64,000 nt of DNA from Cordia subcordata (lineage: Eukaryota > Streptophyta > Magnoliopsida > Boraginales > Cordiaceae), in contig JAPTOF010000007.1 in NCBI GenBank assembly GCA_028554755.1, positions 4,310,001 to 4,374,000 of the forward strand, in the 5' to 3' direction. Under the pieces are notes generated by a model, which saw only the letters and a program-made list of their open reading frames with translations, did no database searches and was not told the origin of the DNA. This document shows positions 62,481-64,000 of this stretch, one piece after another (the first letter of the stretch is position 1; every line of letters begins with the position of its first letter). Both the position numbers and the translations under genes were made by a program.

Positions 62481-63630
62481 AACCAATTAAACTTTAACAA
62501 GAGAATATTCAGAAATGGAAAGAAAAAGAGAGAGAGAGAAAGGGAAGTGTTGAGCTGTGAAGTGGTGATGATAATCTCTAAAGCCTTGAGATGGGTGGGT
62601 GGCTAGTCTACAACAAGAAATGAATGGAGTTTATTGAATACTGTTAAAGTTGGTTAGTATGATATTTTGCCATTAATGGCAAATTAAAGGATCAGGTCAT
62701 GTGAAGTGGACACATAAGCAGTGAAGTGCGGGCTGTCTTTACTTCCACTACTACGCAACTGCTCCAGGGGCAAGAGGCTATCTTATATGCTGCATTATAC
62801 ATGCATAAATGTATATATGTGTATCGTTTTGAGTAATTGCCTGTTAGGTACGATGAAATGATTTAGAAATGAATAATTATTTAAGATAGAAAAAAATTTA
62901 AGGTAGAATAACTATGAAATACTTTTTTTTTCTTAGTTTGGTTAAAATTATAAAAAAGTTAAAATGAAAAGACTATTTTATTTGATATATTTGGTAAAAT
63001 TATTTTAAAACAAAATTAAAATAGTATAAAAATCAATTCAATTAACCAAAATACACTTTTTTCTTTAGATTGTCGTAAATTTAGACTTATACAGGATAAT
63101 TATTTTTATACAATATTAACATAAATTAAAATATTCTTTGTCTTTTGATCAATGATAAAATATAGCATTATTTGTTCAATCATTTTTTTCTTTTTATCAC
63201 CATATTTTAATTTATTTGCTTTTCTAACATAATTGAGAAAAAAGTTAATCATTCAATAAAACTACACTTTTTTGGGTAAAAAGTGTTAAAAATGAAAAAA
63301 AAAGTGTATTTTTCATTTTTTACTTTTTGTTTTGTAATTTTTAATTTTTAATTTTTTATCTATTTAATAACGATTTAAGATTTGTGAGTGTAAATGGGGA
63401 ATAATATTTTTTTTTTGTTTTATTTTATTTTTTATGATTCCAACTTAAGTTAGAATACTCATTCCTTGAGTTAGGTTAAGGAATGGGTTTTCTTACTTTT
63501 TCCTGGAAACGCCATTCCATGGGAATAGGCTTTCCGACTTCAAATAGTTTACCAAACAAAAGAAAGGAAATGAGAAGCTGGAATGACGATTCAATTCCAG
63601 ACTATTCCTATATACCAAATGTACCATAAG
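62481..63630. other. Upstream region of the RING-CH gene, with MITE-like DNA
   Basis: The first 60 bases upstream are CT-rich on the coding strand, a plausible leader. From about 62845 to 63630 the DNA is A/T-rich. Its two edges, TTAGGTACGATGAAATG and (reverse-complemented) TTATGGTACATTTGG, are faintly inverted copies, suggesting a decayed MITE of about 780 bp. Confidence 0.4.
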
Positions 63631-63905
63631 TGTTAATTAGAATAATTAAATAAATTAATATATTCTCTATAAGTCTAAGTTTTTAGATGAGATAATAACT
63701 CTAATTTGGCATTAAAGTTAAAAAGTCAAACAGTGCAGGTTCGAAACACAATGTCACCCATTTAAAAATATTAAATTATTTACGTGCAAATTCTAAATAA
63801 ATCATGTTTTATGTGAGAGACGTGTTAAGTACAATAAATAAATAAATAAATAAATAAATATCTTCTTTATAAATTTAAACTTTTATATGAGATGATAACT
63901 CTAAC
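63631..63905 (+). mobile_element. Decayed second copy of the miniature LTR element
   Basis: A left LTR-like part (63631-63706), a damaged primer site TGGCATTAAAGT, the internal motifs AAGTCAAACAGTGCAGGTTCG and TTTACGTGCAAATTCTAAA, then GAGAGACG and a right LTR-like part from 63823 with an (AATA)n expansion inside it. The order matches 54782-55018. No target duplication can be confirmed. Confidence 0.75.
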
Positions 63906-64000
63906 TGTTAGGTTATCACAAGTTACATTAAATTCCAGACTAATTTCTATTAGGTAAGGACTTTACTAACAAGTGTTTTGAATTTGTATTCTCCTCTGTA
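63906..64000. other. Window end, nothing recognised
   Basis: AT-rich sequence up to the edge of the window; too short to classify. Confidence 0.3.

Overview
The window looks like nuclear DNA of a flowering plant, most likely a eudicot. It is very AT-rich, its genes have many short exons with GT-AG introns, and transposable elements of nearly every plant class fill the space between genes. Nothing in it identifies the species. By eye I found no tRNA or rRNA gene, CRISPR array or bacterial-type operon.

Six protein-coding genes can be supported. Plus strand: a 136-aa secreted/single-pass protein (326-736) and a 170-aa arabinogalactan-like type I membrane protein (21325-21837). Minus strand: an 85-aa single-pass protein in three exons (2356-4867); RuvB-like 1 AAA+ ATPase in 12 exons giving 455 aa (25734-29302); a YrdC/Sua5 threonylcarbamoyl-AMP synthase in four exons (45473-49095); and a RING-CH E3 ubiquitin ligase with four membrane segments in eight exons giving 502 aa (55955-62480). 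They have no evident joint pathway; this is a stretch of unrelated housekeeping and cell-surface genes.

Broken host genes: two separate pieces of an ALMT-type malate-channel gene lie in the wrong order (30534-30893 C-terminal, 33893-34680 middle), and a pentatricopeptide-repeat gene fragment (40454-40870) sits inside a hAT transposon.

Mobile elements, left to right: a 534-bp foldback element with a 9-bp target duplication (4967-5500); a minisatellite (6100-6600); a degraded Copia retrotransposon with both LTRs (7473-14401); a hAT remnant (16500-17455); small foldback MITEs (17.7, 19.3, 19.7 kb); a LINE 3' end (18395-19140); an 11-residue-repeat reading frame split by a solo LTR (31118-32730); a PIF/Harbinger-type MITE (36191-36924) and a complete hAT element (37075-41398), both inserted in one CA-rich repeat locus; a 5'-truncated LINE (41920-44400); another TTA-flanked MITE (44456-44677); a larger relative of the foldback family (49970-52500); a second LTR of the solo-LTR family (53940-54560); and a miniature LTR element in tandem form with a perfect 5-bp duplication (54782-55453), with a decayed relative at 63631-63905. 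Two or three tRNA-like SINE heads are scattered between them.

The best candidates for something new are: the foldback family whose arms are built from a ~32-bp unit; the multi-LTR miniature element; the hAT element carrying a PPR fragment; the inverted duplication at the ALMT fragment, which would fold like a young MIRNA hairpin; and the repeated copies of the YrdC exon start and acceptor. No new enzymatic or defence system is evident.
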